Source: Sphingomonas kyeonggiensis
GTDB lineage: Bacteria; Pseudomonadota; Alphaproteobacteria; Sphingomonadales; Sphingomonadaceae
DNA length: 64,000 bases
Reading direction: 5' to 3'
Assembly (NCBI RefSeq): GCF_030812785.1
Contig: NZ_JAUSTJ010000002.1
Location: 1,054,001 to 1,118,000 of the forward strand
Numbering within the stretch: position 1 is the first letter of the stretch; the number at the start of each line of letters is the position of its first letter. Below the pieces are notes generated by a model. The model saw nothing but the letters and a program-made list of their open reading frames with translations. It ran no database searches and had not been told where the DNA came from. A program made the translations under genes and the position numbers. This document shows, piece by piece, positions 1 through 9,924 of the stretch.

Positions 1-1
1 C

Positions 2-472
2 GCAGTCGCCGAGCGCGCCTCCGCCAAGGCCGCCGCGCTGGTGCTCACCACCGCGGATATCGGCAAGCGCTCGCTGACGCTGAAGCCGGCGGCGGCCGAG
101 CAATCGATCCAGAGCCAGGAAATCCTGTTCCCGACCGCTCTAGGCGCTGCCTCCGCGCGTACTACCGGCGAGCCGCGGATCGAGGTGAGCTGGTTCGAGC
201 ATGCGCTGGAAAAGGCGCGCGAGGCGGCCAGGCTGCCCGATAACAGCCGTGGCGACGAAAGGCTGCCGGTGGCGATTGTGACGCGCTTCATCGTCGATGG
301 CGATCCACACGAGGATGTCGCGCTCTACGATATCGGCTACACGATCTCGGGGCGCCTGCTCGGCGGCCACAGCGTGGAGCTGCGCGGGCTGTCGTTCGTC
401 ACCCGCGTGAAGAAGGGCGCGGCGCAGGCGAAGCTCGATGCGCGCTGGAAGGATGTGCTTCCGGTGAAGTGA
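2..472 (+). CDS. Unrecognised protein, 5'-truncated by window start
   Basis: The reading frame is open from base 2 to a TGA at 470-472, so the true start lies outside the window; a GTG at 41 is the first in-frame start candidate inside it. The visible 156 residues are soluble, with alternating charged and hydrophobic stretches and no membrane segment. I do not recognise the family. It is followed by a hairpin terminator and lies outside the left att repeat, so it is chromosomal flank and would have sat next to tRNA-Glu before the mobile element inserted. Confidence 0.6.
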   Translation, partial: AVAERASAKAAALVLTTADIGKRSLTLKPAAAEQSIQSQEILFPTALGAASARTTGEPRIEVSWFEHALEKAREAARLPDNSRGDERLPVAIVTRFIVDGDPHEDVALYDIGYTISGRLLGGHSVELRGLSFVTRVKKGAAQAKLDARWKDVLPVK

Positions 473-515
473 TTTTGCGGAGAGTGCTGGCGGCGGCTTG
501 TTTGCTGGCCGCGGG

Positions 516-543
516 CGAAATCGCAGCTTGCGCGATTTCGTTT
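516..543 (+). terminator. Hairpin terminator of the left flanking gene
   Basis: A perfect 9-bp inverted repeat (516-524 with 532-540, stem CGAAATCGC, 7-nt loop) is followed by TTT. It lies 44 bases after the preceding stop codon. In the empty chromosome it would have separated that gene from the convergent tRNA-Glu and could have served both. Confidence 0.65.
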
Positions 544-547
544 CCGC

Positions 548-561
548 TGGTGACCCCTACG
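548..561. repeat. Left attachment repeat (distal att copy)
   Basis: TGGTGACCCCTACG is identical to 28096-28109, the 3' acceptor and T-arm end of tRNA-Glu. The similarity stops abruptly on both sides, as expected for a site-specific recombination core. Confidence 0.85.
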
Positions 562-722
562 AGCAGACTACCCTCATAGCAAGGTGTTCCAATGCGTCTC
601 AACCTATTGAGAATGCTTGAGAAGTGTTGCTGGGTGTGTATCCCTTGATTCCACTTTGTCTCGCGAAATCGCGGACTCTTCGTGGGGCAGGGCGGGGTAC
701 AGAAAAATGAGGGAATCCTGAC

Positions 723-1880
723 TTGGCACTCACAGCTCTCAAGGTTCGCACGGCCGGTCCTGGACGGCATTCTGATGGCCATGGCCTCTATCTGGTGGTT
801 CGCCCGCCAAGCTCTCGTGCCTGGATGCTTCGGATGCAGTTCAAAGGTAGGCGGCGCGATTTCGGCTTGGGCCCAGTCCATGATGTGTCGCTATCGGACG
901 CGCGATGCCTGGCCGTCGAACTTCGAAAGATGATCCGCAGCGGCAAGGACCCGGTGAAGGAGCGGGGCTTGCGCCGCGCGAGCTCCCCGACCTTCGAGAT
1001 GGTGACACGCCGTTGCTACGAGGCGATGAAGAGTGGCTGGAAGGATCGGCGAAACGTCTCCTGGATTGCCAGCTTCGAAAACCATGTGTTCGGAGAGATC
1101 GGTGCCAAGCGAATAGAGGCGATCGATAGTGTACAGGTGCTCAAGGTGTTGGAGCCAATCTGGCTCGCGAAGCCGGATACGGCACGGCGCCTTCTGCAAA
1201 GGATCGGGACGGTTCTCGATTACGCGCACATCAAGGGCATGATCCCGGCCGAGATTTCCCTACGCTCGGTCACGCGAGGTTTGCCGCGTCAGAACCGGCA
1301 GGTCGAACACCGCGCTGCTATGCCCTACGCCGACGTCCCGGCATTTTTGAAGAAGTTGACGCGGCAGGATCGCAGCATTGGGCGGGACGCCTTGCAACTG
1401 ACCATCCTTACTGCGGTGCGCTCGAACGAGACGCGATATGCGACTTGGGAGGAGTTCGATCTGGATGCCTCGACATGGTCGATCCCGGCGGCGCGCATGA
1501 AGATGAAGCAGCCCCATGTCGTGCCGCTATCCGCGCCCGCATTGGCGCTGCTGAAGCGACTGCGTGCGGAGCACGAAGCCTTGGACGGTCTAATCTCTGT
1601 GGGAAGGATGCTGTTCACTCAGAGCGGAAAGAAGCCGATCAGCGATACGACTATGCTCAAGGCGATCCGTGACATGAAGATTGAGACGATAACAGTACAC
1701 GGTTTCCGAAGCAGCTTTGCCGACTGGGCGGCGGAGTGCACAAGCTTCCCCAAGGAAATCGCCGAGAAGGCCTTAGCGCACCGGGTGCCGAACGCCGTGG
1801 AAGCGGCCTATCGTCGGACGGACTTTTTCGAAAAGCGTCGAGCGCTGATGGCAAAATGGGCCGAATATCTCCGCGCATAA
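723..1880 (+). CDS. int: Tyrosine integrase (P4 family, DUF4102 arm domain)
   Basis: This 385-aa site-specific recombinase would insert and excise the element at tRNA-Glu. The N-terminus (MALTALKVRTA, then GRHSDGHGLYLVV) is the typical arm-binding domain of P4-type integrases. The C-terminal catalytic domain shows the first Arg (TAVRSNETRYATW), the HxxR motif (VHGFRSSFADW) and the Tyr in VEAAYRRTD near residue 362. The start is TTG at 723, chosen because it gives the canonical N-terminus and follows a purine-rich GAGGGAA. The gene lies 161 bp inside the left att and reads into the element. Length is normal for the family and all catalytic motifs are present, so it is probably active. Confidence 0.95.
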   Translation: MALTALKVRTAGPGRHSDGHGLYLVVRPPSSRAWMLRMQFKGRRRDFGLGPVHDVSLSDARCLAVELRKMIRSGKDPVKERGLRRASSPTFEMVTRRCYEAMKSGWKDRRNVSWIASFENHVFGEIGAKRIEAIDSVQVLKVLEPIWLAKPDTARRLLQRIGTVLDYAHIKGMIPAEISLRSVTRGLPRQNRQVEHRAAMPYADVPAFLKKLTRQDRSIGRDALQLTILTAVRSNETRYATWEEFDLDASTWSIPAARMKMKQPHVVPLSAPALALLKRLRAEHEALDGLISVGRMLFTQSGKKPISDTTMLKAIRDMKIETITVHGFRSSFADWAAECTSFPKEIAEKALAHRVPNAVEAAYRRTDFFEKRRALMAKWAEYLRA

Positions 1881-2527
1881 GCGATGACTGCTGGGGGGAG
1901 CTGTCATTCACCAGGGTCGTCCTAGCTACCCTCCTGCGTGTAAGATTTGACCGCGTAGCCCCGCATGTCGCGCGGCGTATCGATGAAGCCGGCGGCAACC
2001 GCCACGGTTGAGAATCGGACGGAGCTCGCCTTTCTCTTTAGTGAACGCAGTGGCTTTGTACGGATCGGAAATGTCGTGGGTTGCTCGAAGACGCTGTGAG
2101 CGCCCGAAGTGGGCGCGCAATCCGCTCTGAGGTACGCTGGTGGTGGAAATGAAAGGTCTTCTGAGAAGGGTACTCAGGTAGGGTCGGACCGCGCGCAACC
2201 GGCCCCCTTGGGCAAGTAGGAATAGGAACGGGCCGGCGGCAGGGGATGTCGGGTCGTCCGAGAACTGCGAATTGGCAGGGCGCCGCGTTTACGACACTCG
2301 TAATGCGCGCGTGGCACCCCCATATGATACGCATCGCTCCACCTTGCCACGAGCATGGATGCGACTGAGAGATGGTTCGTGCTCCCGCTCTGCGTGGAGC
2401 CATGTATGCCCCAGATCTCGCCACCACCTCTTCTCCGCTCGCCCGAACCTGATCCGAAGATCGTCCGGCGGAAACTCACCCTCTTTTCGCGGGAGGCCGG
2501 TCCCACATCCGGCTCGGGCAAACGATC
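1881..2527. other. 647-bp stretch without a convincing gene
   Basis: Between the integrase and the first small gene, open frames exist on both strands, but their translations are rich in Arg, Ser and Pro and look like out-of-frame readings. I see no recognisable protein, RNA or clear repeat. It may hold excisionase or arm-type binding sites for the integrase, or decayed sequence. Confidence 0.4.
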
Positions 2528-2749
2528 GTGACGCGAGCTGTCAACGTTGATGCGGCGATCGATCACGTCATTGCCACTTCGGCCAGGCTCAACGCGGTGA
2601 TCAGCGCAATCGAACCGCTTGTTCCCAGCGGGACGCGAGTGGTCTTCGTCAACGCGGACGACGCGGCCGCGGTGAGCCGGGCCTATGGCTCGAAGGTTCT
2701 GACCGGCGCGGTCACGCGCAGTCACTGGGCCCAGCGGCGCGTCAGCTGA
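2528..2749 (+). CDS. Small hypothetical protein (73 aa)
   Basis: A GTG start gives a 73-residue soluble protein with a clean amphipathic pattern: a helix-forming N-terminus (VDAAIDHVIATSARLNAVIS), a strand-like RVVFVNADD and a C-terminal basic end. Base use matches coding DNA with GC-rich third positions. I do not recognise the family. It precedes two other small genes in the same direction, separated by 40 and 183 bp, and could be cotranscribed with them. Confidence 0.5.
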   Translation: MTRAVNVDAAIDHVIATSARLNAVISAIEPLVPSGTRVVFVNADDAAAVSRAYGSKVLTGAVTRSHWAQRRVS

Positions 2750-2789
2750 CTTCTCTCCACTGGCTCTCAGTCGAACGAAGGAACCCCCC

Positions 2790-2972
2790 ATGGATCTGAC
2801 AGCTATTAACGCGCCGCAACGTGTGCATGACACTGAAGAACTGATGGCAGCCTATGGCATCGAGTGCGTGCCCGTGGCGTATTTCCACTGGAACGGCTAT
2901 CGTTACACCGCGCTCAGGGACGCGATCGCGGCCGCGAAACGGGCGGCCGCCGGTGGCATCGCCGATGCTTGA
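2790..2972 (+). CDS. Small hypothetical protein (60 aa)
   Basis: The ATG at 2790 follows AAGGAA at a suitable distance. The product is 60 aa, acidic at the start and basic at the end, with an aromatic central segment (AYFHWNGYRYTALRDAI). This central pattern, a short beta hairpin followed by a helix ending in AAKRAA, looks like a genuine compact fold. No function can be assigned. Confidence 0.55.
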   Translation: MDLTAINAPQRVHDTEELMAAYGIECVPVAYFHWNGYRYTALRDAIAAAKRAAAGGIADA

Positions 2973-3155
2973 TCACCTCCATCGGTTGTTCGGGAGCCAG
3001 GTCCCTGCTCCGGTCCGCAACCATTACATTTCACGAGCGCCTGCACGCGGTGCGGGCGGGACAGGGGGCGTCTGCCCGGCCTGCCCTGGCGCGCCGGCCG
3101 TGCCGAATAATCTGACCCGACCCTACACAGCCTTCCGTCTCGAAAGGACAATCTG

Positions 3156-3431
3156 ATGCAACCCACCGCCATCATGTGCCGCGCGCAGCAGGCTCGGCAG
3201 CTTACTCTTGCCGCCAATGCCGTGCTGCCCAATGTTCGGGCCATTGCGACGACCGCGGCTGCGGCCTGGGCCAAGGAGGCGCTGGACGCCGACAAGCGCG
3301 ACAAGCGGGCGGCCGTGCGACAAGGCGCGACGGATGCTGCGAAGGCGCTCGAACTGGTCGCCCACAAGGGTCGCGGCCTCAGCGAGAATCCCGATCGCGG
3401 CTTCGCCGATGTGGGGAATGTTGAAGTCTAG
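3156..3431 (+). CDS. Small helical hypothetical protein (91 aa)
   Basis: The ATG at 3156 is preceded by GAAAGGA. The 91-aa product is Ala-rich and probably all-helical, with many Lys/Arg/Asp (KEALDADKRDKRAAVRQ). It has no signal peptide or membrane segment. It ends 22 bp before the conserved leader of the cold-shock gene. I do not recognise the family. Confidence 0.6.
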   Translation: MQPTAIMCRAQQARQLTLAANAVLPNVRAIATTAAAAWAKEALDADKRDKRAAVRQGATDAAKALELVAHKGRGLSENPDRGFADVGNVEV

Positions 3432-3453
3432 GTTGCATATCGCAGACGCCACC

Positions 3454-3582
3454 CCATATCCGTATGGCTATCGTCGCCTGCGACGGAAACCGACGCCTCC
3501 GGGCCGACCCTTCCTTTTCTCGCTTCTTGGCTCTGCGCGCAGCTTCGCGCGGACAATCCCATGTTCGCGAAAGGAACATCCC
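3454..3582 (+). promoter_or_regulatory. Conserved 5' leader, copy 1 (before csp)
   Basis: This leader shares a 22-nt identical block (3466-3487) with the leader at 7113-7134. The block contains a perfect hairpin, CGTCG-CCTG-CGACG. Downstream similarity continues in patches (CGGG, then CCTTT or CCCTTT, then TGGCTC-GC) and ends in a second hairpin (GCGCG/CGCGC, 3536-3550) just before the ribosome-binding site. The block ends 95 nt before the csp start, against 97 nt in copy 2. The pattern suggests a structured leader RNA, possibly thermosensing or protein-binding. I cannot match it to a named RNA family. Confidence 0.6.
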
Positions 3583-3789
3583 ATGCCCATCGGCACCGTG
3601 AAATTCTTCAATATCGACAAAGGCTATGGCTTCATCTCGCCCGAGGGCGGGGGCAATGACAGCTTCGTCCATATCAGCGCCGTCGAGCGCGCCGGCATGG
3701 CGACGCTGAATGCGGATCAGCGCCTGTCCTACGAGATCGAGAACGACCAGCGCGGCAAGTCGTCCGCGGTGAATCTCCAGGCGGCCTGA
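3583..3789 (+). CDS. Cold-shock domain protein
   Basis: The 68-aa protein is a complete single CSD of CspA type. It begins MPIGTVKFFNIDKGYGFI and carries both RNA-binding motifs: KGYGFI (RNP1) and SFVHIS (RNP2). It should bind single-stranded nucleic acid and act as an RNA chaperone in the cytoplasm. The start at 3583 follows AAAGGAA; a longer in-frame extension upstream would run through the leader and is not credible. It has its own 5' leader shared with the transglutaminase gene at 7232, and a terminator at 3809, so it is likely a separate transcript. Which cold-shock paralogue it corresponds to cannot be decided. Confidence 0.93.
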   Translation: MPIGTVKFFNIDKGYGFISPEGGGNDSFVHISAVERAGMATLNADQRLSYEIENDQRGKSSAVNLQAA

Positions 3790-3808
3790 TCCGGCCTGCT
3801 GAATGAAT

Positions 3809-3843
3809 GGGGCGGGTCCGGCGTGCGCCGGGTCCGCCCTTTC
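3809..3843 (+). terminator. Terminator after csp
   Basis: A long GC-rich hairpin (3810-3821 with 3826-3839; arms GGGCGG-CCGGCG and CGCCGG-CCGCCC with a small internal mismatch) is followed by TTTC. It lies 20 bp after the csp stop codon. Confidence 0.7.
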
Positions 3844-3867
3844 GGCATCTGTTGCAGAAAGTCCAAG

Positions 3868-4194
3868 ATGACAGCCTATCGAGCACCCGATTTCAACGAG
3901 CGCGCCGCGCTTTCCCGCACCGCGAAGCTGAAGTCGCTGGCATTGCTGCGGGCCAAGCCCGCACCCAGCGAGGCGGAGCTGGCCGAGAGCAAGGCCGCCG
4001 CACTCAAGCGTGAGACCGCGCAGGCCGCCCGGCGTGCCCAGCGCGCCGCCGAAAAGCAGGCGGTGTGCGATGCGCGCGCCCAGGCGGCCGAGATCGCTGC
4101 CAGTGCTGCGGAGGAAATCGTCTCGGCGAAGAGCGACGCCGAGCGGAAGGCGGAACGCGATGCACGCTACGCCGCCCGCAAGGCACGCAAGTAA
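3868..4194 (+). CDS. DUF6481-like small helical protein
   Basis: The 108-aa protein begins MTAYRAPDFNERAALSRTAK and is then almost entirely Ala/Lys/Arg/Glu helix, probably coiled coil, rich in KAERDARYAARKARK-type repeats at the end. This matches my recollection of the DUF6481 family, which often lies next to cspA in sphingomonads; function unknown. The start at 3868 was chosen over one 45 bp upstream because the longer form would run into the csp terminator. It is convergent with the gene ending at 4199, only 4 bp away. Confidence 0.75.
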   Translation: MTAYRAPDFNERAALSRTAKLKSLALLRAKPAPSEAELAESKAAALKRETAQAARRAQRAAEKQAVCDARAQAAEIAASAAEEIVSAKSDAERKAERDARYAARKARK

Positions 4195-4198
4195 CTCG

Positions 4199-4408
4199 CT
4201 ACTTGGTGGCGATTTGATTGGCTTCGGCGCGATATTCCTCGCGCACGAACACCTTCGCCGCGGTTTGTGTCTTGAACGCGTCGTCCAGGACTTCGGCCGA
4301 GACCAGCGGATAGCCCTGTGAATTGAAGCGTGTGGTCCGCACCGTGACGCGGAAAATGCCTTCCTCGTCTTTGGTAACGAGATAAGGGCGAAGGGGAACT
4401 CGTGACAT
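4199..4408 (-). CDS. Small hypothetical protein downstream of groEL
   Basis: The 69-aa product (MSRVPLRPYLVTKDEEGIFR...) looks like a small soluble beta-alpha domain. The ATG at 4408 is preceded by AGGAG eight bases upstream, which decides it over an upstream ATG three codons earlier. It follows the orphan groEL by 32 bp on the same strand and is probably cotranscribed. I do not recognise the family; being last in a chaperonin operon it might be a substrate or accessory, but that is only inference from position. Confidence 0.7.
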   Translation of the reverse strand: MSRVPLRPYLVTKDEEGIFRVTVRTTRFNSQGYPLVSAEVLDDAFKTQTAAKVFVREEYRAEANQIATK

Positions 4409-4440
4409 TGTATACACTCCTGGGGTTCGTGGCCGGCGGA

Positions 4441-6108
<1,668 letters not shown>

Positions 6109-6218
6109 TCACAACCGGAAGCCAGCGCCGCCGCTATGCGAACGGGCCCGCTTCGATCGCACACCCATAACTGAGCATGTGGGCCCTCCTGTGCCCCGTG
6201 GCAAGTGGCCGTCCGGGA

Positions 6219-6464
6219 TTACCGATCGTCGGAGGCCAACGCGGCGGCCAGATCGTCAGCTTCCACGGTGCAGACGCGGATGCCCGATGCGGTAGGGACG
6301 TAGAGGAGCGTGGCAACTCGCCGAAAGACGGTGCGCTCGTTCCCTTCCACGCCTTCCTCGTCGGTCTCGACCCGGTAGGTGCCGGGGGGAAGGAGTTCGT
6401 CGACGCCTTTCAGCCGAAAGGGCGAAGCGAACGTGGCCGTGCTGGACGTGGTGCGGATCGACAC
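6219..6464 (-). CDS. Small conserved hypothetical protein (81 aa)
   Basis: A GTG start at 6464 is chosen because AAGGAG lies six bases upstream. The product begins VSIRTTSSTATFASPF and contains LPPGTYRVETDEE and RRVATLLYVP, a compact all-beta pattern. I recall similar small proteins in sphingomonads and other alphaproteobacteria, usually annotated hypothetical. It ends with an acidic helix (EADDLAAALASDD). It is divergent from the gene at 6630, with a 165-bp shared intergenic region. Confidence 0.7.
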   Translation of the reverse strand: MSIRTTSSTATFASPFRLKGVDELLPPGTYRVETDEEGVEGNERTVFRRVATLLYVPTASGIRVCTVEADDLAAALASDDR

Positions 6465-6629
6465 GAGGTGCTCCTTGAGATCCCCGGCTCGCCGGCTTTG
6501 TAGCATGGTCAAGCGCCAAGCATGCTGCTATATATGCAGGATCGTCGCAGATTTTTTTACAAGCACGCGACGCCAGAGAGAAACGGATTGCTCCCGCTTG
6601 TTCGATGGGAGAATCATGTGTCCGCCAGC

Positions 6630-6980
6630 ATGGCACTTAGCGAATTCGCACCGCCGCGCCGTGATGCCGGGGAACTGCCCCGGGACATCACCACAGCCCT
6701 GTTCCGCATCGGCCGTTCGCCGGACGCGCCATCCAATAGCGAAGGCCAGCTTCACCCCGAGGCGGACGGCGAGTCCTATTTCGAGATCTATCGAGCCGAG
6801 CGCGTCAGCCTTACCTCAATCCTGTTCTCCGGCGGCGACTGGCGGTGGCGCTTCTGCTCAGCGAGCGGCGTGCCGATTGCATTGAGCATCGGCTATTCCA
6901 GCGAGCATGCGTGCGCGGCGGCGGTTGCGGCACTGCGCAACGGCGCCGCCACAGCAATGGTGCGAGGTTCCCCGGACTGA
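6630..6980 (+). CDS. YegP/DUF1508-like protein
   Basis: The C-terminal part (from about residue 60: ILFSGGDWRWRFCSASGVPIA, then a SIGYSS segment and a helix ending AALRNGAATA) matches the pattern of DUF1508/YegP, a small domain of unknown function that usually follows the scheme W-W-R-F-NGE-I-S-YSS. The domain's NGE is replaced by SGV. The start is uncertain: ATG at 6630 gives 116 aa, while an open frame continues to 6522. It is probably a single-gene transcript; the divergent neighbour starts at 6464. Confidence 0.6.
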   Translation: MALSEFAPPRRDAGELPRDITTALFRIGRSPDAPSNSEGQLHPEADGESYFEIYRAERVSLTSILFSGGDWRWRFCSASGVPIALSIGYSSEHACAAAVAALRNGAATAMVRGSPD

Positions 6981-7100
6981 GCCGATGAATATGTCGGCAC
7001 CTGTCCGCACCGTCGCTGAGAGGAAGTCCGGCTACCTTGCCGGGGAAACGCTGCTGACGAGGAAAAGCCGGGTGACCATTGCCAGTGGCGCGAGCCGTTC

Positions 7101-7231
7101 CCATATTCACGAGGCTATCGTCGCCTGCGACGGACTTGAGGTCTCTCGGGACCAGCATCTCCCTTTCATGCTGCCTGGCTCCGCACGCATGTCGTGTGCG
7201 GAACGGACGGGAGTCCGGGAGGCAGAAGGCG
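7101..7231 (+). promoter_or_regulatory. Conserved 5' leader, copy 2 (before transglutaminase gene)
   Basis: This is the second copy of the leader at 3454-3582. The identical 22-nt block lies at 7113-7134 and contains the same CGTCG/CGACG hairpin. A second hairpin near 7181-7201 (CCGCAC with GTGCGG, slightly bulged) replaces GCGCG/CGCGC of copy 1, so the stem is kept while the bases change. That covariation supports an RNA structure. The block ends 97 nt before the ATG, almost the same as in copy 1. Confidence 0.6.
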
Positions 7232-8143
7232 ATGCGACTCACAATCCTGCATGAGACCACCTACCGCTATGCGCGGGCGGTGACGCTGTTTCCGCACCGG
7301 ATGATGCTGAGCCCGCGGGGTAGCCATGATCTCAAGCTGATGACGACGCTGATCAGTTGCTTGCCCCCTGCCGATGTTGAATGGACACAGGATGTGTTCG
7401 GCAATCTGATCGCGACCGCCAGCTTCTCCCTAGCGGCCGACACGCTTACCATTACCAGCCAGCTGGTGGTCGAGCAGGACGCATCCGCCTGGCCGGTATT
7501 CCCGATCGCGCCGCACGCGCACCGTTATCCCTTCGCCTATTCGCACGACGAGCGCGTAGATCTGGGCGCATTGCTGGTGCCGGAGCATCCGGATCCCGAG
7601 GGGCGGCTACTGGCCTGGGCGCAAGCAATCGTCGCTGCGGAGCGGACCGACACGCTCGCCCTGCTTCAGGATCTTAACAGCGCAGCTCGCGCCGGGATCG
7701 CCTACGGAGAGCGGCGCGAGGAAGGCACACAGCACCCGTTGAAGACGCTCGACGACGCATCCGGCGCCTGCCGCGATCTCGCGACGCTGTTCATCGAAGC
7801 AGCGCGCCATCTCGGCTTCGGCGCGCGAGCAGTCTCCGGCTATCTTTACGATCCCCCTGCTTCCGGCGACGAGCAAGTACCACAGCATGGCGCGACGCAC
7901 GCTTGGGCGGAGGTCTACCTGCCCTGCGCGGGATGGATCGCCTTCGATCCCACCAACGCCCGGATGGGCGAGGCAAATCTGGTGCCGGTCGCGGTGGCGC
8001 GAAATATCACGCAGATTCCGCCGCTGGAGGGCCGCTATGCGGGAGCGCCAGAGGATCTGATCGACATGACGGTGAAGGTAACGGTGAGCTCCGGCAGCGG
8101 CCTGACCGCACGGCCGGGCCTGGAGGTGCGCCCGCCCGCCTAG
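7232..8143 (+). CDS. Transglutaminase-like cysteine protease family protein
   Basis: The 303-aa protein has an N-terminal beta-rich region typical of bacterial transglutaminase-like proteins (LTILHETTYRYARAVTLFPHR) and a core with the catalytic triad Cys180 (SGACRDLATLF), His223 (THAWAEVYLP) and Asp239 (AFDPTN). Such proteins act as peptidases or amide-forming enzymes; the substrate is unknown. There is no clear signal peptide. The start at 7232 follows GGGAGGCAGAAG. Its leader is shared with the csp gene, suggesting common control. The small membrane protein and antiporter genes downstream read the same way and may be cotranscribed. Confidence 0.9.
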   Translation: MRLTILHETTYRYARAVTLFPHRMMLSPRGSHDLKLMTTLISCLPPADVEWTQDVFGNLIATASFSLAADTLTITSQLVVEQDASAWPVFPIAPHAHRYPFAYSHDERVDLGALLVPEHPDPEGRLLAWAQAIVAAERTDTLALLQDLNSAARAGIAYGERREEGTQHPLKTLDDASGACRDLATLFIEAARHLGFGARAVSGYLYDPPASGDEQVPQHGATHAWAEVYLPCAGWIAFDPTNARMGEANLVPVAVARNITQIPPLEGRYAGAPEDLIDMTVKVTVSSGSGLTARPGLEVRPPA

Positions 8144-8201
8144 GCGCGAATGGCATCCTTCCCAGAGGCCGGTCTGCATATGCGGGCGGCGGAGATATGA
8201 A

Positions 8202-8381
8202 ATGGAACCGAGACTGATAGCCGCCTACACCTTGATGCTGCTCATGGCGCTGCTCCTTGCCGCGTTCGTGGGTTACCGAATCTATCACACGCACGAGCGG
8301 CAATATGCGCGCAGGCTCCGCCGCGAAGCGCGCGCGCATGCCCGGGCGCAGCAGCCCGAACAGGATCCGCCGCATCCATGA
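8202..8381 (+). CDS. Small single-pass membrane protein (59 aa)
   Basis: The ATG at 8202 follows GGAGA at good spacing. The product starts MEPRLIAAYTLMLLMALLLA, forming one transmembrane helix to about residue 25, then a strongly basic tail (RQYARRLRREARAHARAQQ) and an acidic/proline end. The positive tail predicts a cytoplasmic C-terminus. It lies 58 bp after the transglutaminase gene and immediately before the antiporter, so it may be an accessory subunit of that transporter; this is inference from position only. Confidence 0.6.
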   Translation: MEPRLIAAYTLMLLMALLLAAFVGYRIYHTHERQYARRLRREARAHARAQQPEQDPPHP

Positions 8382-8388
8382 GCCGTTA

Positions 8389-9495
8389 GTGACGAGGCCG
8401 GGATTTATCCGCCTCGCGGTTGCCTGGACCACTGTGGCCGCGATGCTGCTCGCCGACCCGGTGCGGCTAGTCGGCGCGCATCCGGTGATCACGGCGCTGC
8501 TTTTCGCGTGGCTGCTGGCGGTGATCCTCTGGTCAGCATTCGGGGTGGTGCATGAGGCCGAGGAAGTGGCCGAGCGCCTGGGCGAGCCGTTGGGCACGCT
8601 CGTGCTCACCTTGTCGATCGTCATCATCGAAGTGGCGTTGATCGGCGCTGTGATGCTGAGCGCCAAGGCGGTGCCGACATTGGGACGCGACACGATGTTC
8701 GCGGTGCTCATGATCGTGCTGAACGGCGTAGTCGGCTTGTGCCTGCTGGTCGGCGGGCTGCGCTTCCACCAGCAGAGCTACAATCTTCAGGGCGCGACAG
8801 CCTATCTTGCTGTCATCATCCCGCTGAGCGTGATCGCGCTGGTTCTCCCCAACTTCACCACCTCGAGCGCGACAGGCATGCTGTCTCTTCCACAGGCGCT
8901 GTTCTTCTCCGCCTTCACCATCGCACTCTATATCGGCTTCCTGTGGCTCCAGACCGGCAGGCATCGCGGCTTCTTCGTCGCTGTCGGGCAGCAGGCCGGA
9001 GAGGATGCCGCAACCCCACCACCCCATGGTGAGCGTGTCCCCGGCTCGAATACCAGCCGGGTGTTGCTGCTTCTCGCGAATATCCTCCCGATCGTGATCC
9101 TCTCGAAAGATCTGGCGAAGCTGCTCGATCATGGGATCGCAGTGTTGGGCGCACCGACGGCCCTCGGCGGCATCCTGATCGCGCTGATCGTATTCACGCC
9201 CGAGGGCATTTCGGCCCTGCGCGCGGTCGCGGCCAACCAGCTTACACGAGCGATCAACCTTTGCCTTGGAGCCGCCACCTCGACGCTGGGTTTGACGGTG
9301 CCCGCCGTTCTGTTCATCGGCCTGGCAACGGGTCAACCCGTGATCCTGGGCGTCTCCCCCGCCAACATGGTGCTGCTCGGAGTAACGCTGATGCTCAACA
9401 CGCTCACTTTCTCCGGCACGCGGACCACCATGCTCGAAGGGGCGGTGCACCTCTCGTTATTTTCGGTCTTCCTCGTGCTTGTGTTCAGTCCCTGA
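8389..9495 (+). CDS. ChaA-like Ca2+(Na+)/H+ antiporter
   Basis: This inner-membrane protein of about 368 aa has around 11 hydrophobic segments in two inverted halves, as in the CaCA superfamily. Diagnostic motifs are the acidic membrane helices GVVHEAEEVAERLGEPLGTL in the first half and IVFTPEGISALRAVAANQLT in the second. It should export calcium or sodium in exchange for protons. The start is uncertain: GTG at 8389 gives the first helix directly after a short leader, while an ATG at 8338 in the same frame would overlap the preceding small gene by 44 bp. A polar loop (about residues 200-225) splits the halves. Confidence 0.9.
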   Translation: MTRPGFIRLAVAWTTVAAMLLADPVRLVGAHPVITALLFAWLLAVILWSAFGVVHEAEEVAERLGEPLGTLVLTLSIVIIEVALIGAVMLSAKAVPTLGRDTMFAVLMIVLNGVVGLCLLVGGLRFHQQSYNLQGATAYLAVIIPLSVIALVLPNFTTSSATGMLSLPQALFFSAFTIALYIGFLWLQTGRHRGFFVAVGQQAGEDAATPPPHGERVPGSNTSRVLLLLANILPIVILSKDLAKLLDHGIAVLGAPTALGGILIALIVFTPEGISALRAVAANQLTRAINLCLGAATSTLGLTVPAVLFIGLATGQPVILGVSPANMVLLGVTLMLNTLTFSGTRTTMLEGAVHLSLFSVFLVLVFSP

Positions 9496-9613
9496 TGGTT
9501 CGGGCGACTTGCTTCCCCGCTGCTCCCAGATCGGGATTATCGATCACGAAGATCAGACCTTCACCATGTCGCGAACGCGATCGAGGGGCGCGTCGGTAAA
9601 GGCGAGCGGGCGC

Positions 9614-9886
9614 TCATTCCAGGCCAGCCCGCTCGCTGATCGCACGCTCCACCGCTTCGCAGCCGATGGGGCTCGCGACGGCCAGGTCGAGCGGTATCCC
9701 TTCGAGATCGGTATGAAAGCTGTTCAGGAAACGGATCGCTGCGTCTGCTCCGAGCAGATTCCACGCCATGAGGGTAACCTGGCTCTGTCGCTCCACACTT
9801 TCTGGAGAAAGGCGCGCGCCGGTGAACGGCTTGCGAAACATCCGCGCCCTGGCTGGCGGAGTACCCGTCGCTTGCTTCTCATCCAT
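9614..9886 (-). CDS. MbcA/ParS/Xre-type (DUF2384-like) protein
   Basis: The 90-aa protein begins MDEKQATGTPPARARMFRKP. Its C-terminal half (VTLMAWNLLGADAAIRFLNS, then GIPLDLAVASPIGCEAVERAI) resembles the DUF2384 antitoxin domain, in which a W or L, an N, P-L and G-V pattern marks the toxin-binding fold. The ATG at 9886 follows AAGGGAA. No RES-domain toxin is adjacent, so it is either an orphan regulator or a lone derivative. A 57-aa gene lies upstream on the same strand. The family assignment is by pattern only. Confidence 0.55.
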   Translation of the reverse strand: MDEKQATGTPPARARMFRKPFTGARLSPESVERQSQVTLMAWNLLGADAAIRFLNSFHTDLEGIPLDLAVASPIGCEAVERAISERAGLE

Positions 9887-9924
9887 CAGGCGTTCCCTTG
9901 AAAAGGAGACAGAGGTGATCGTCG

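Noticed and set aside
2174..2833. Minus-strand 219-codon frame after the integrase
   Set aside because: Ser/Arg-rich translation with no domain, overlapping two better plus-strand small genes.
3454..3582. ROSE-type heat-shock thermometer in the csp leader
   Set aside because: The 3' hairpin does not show the U-rich pairing with the ribosome-binding site that defines ROSE elements.
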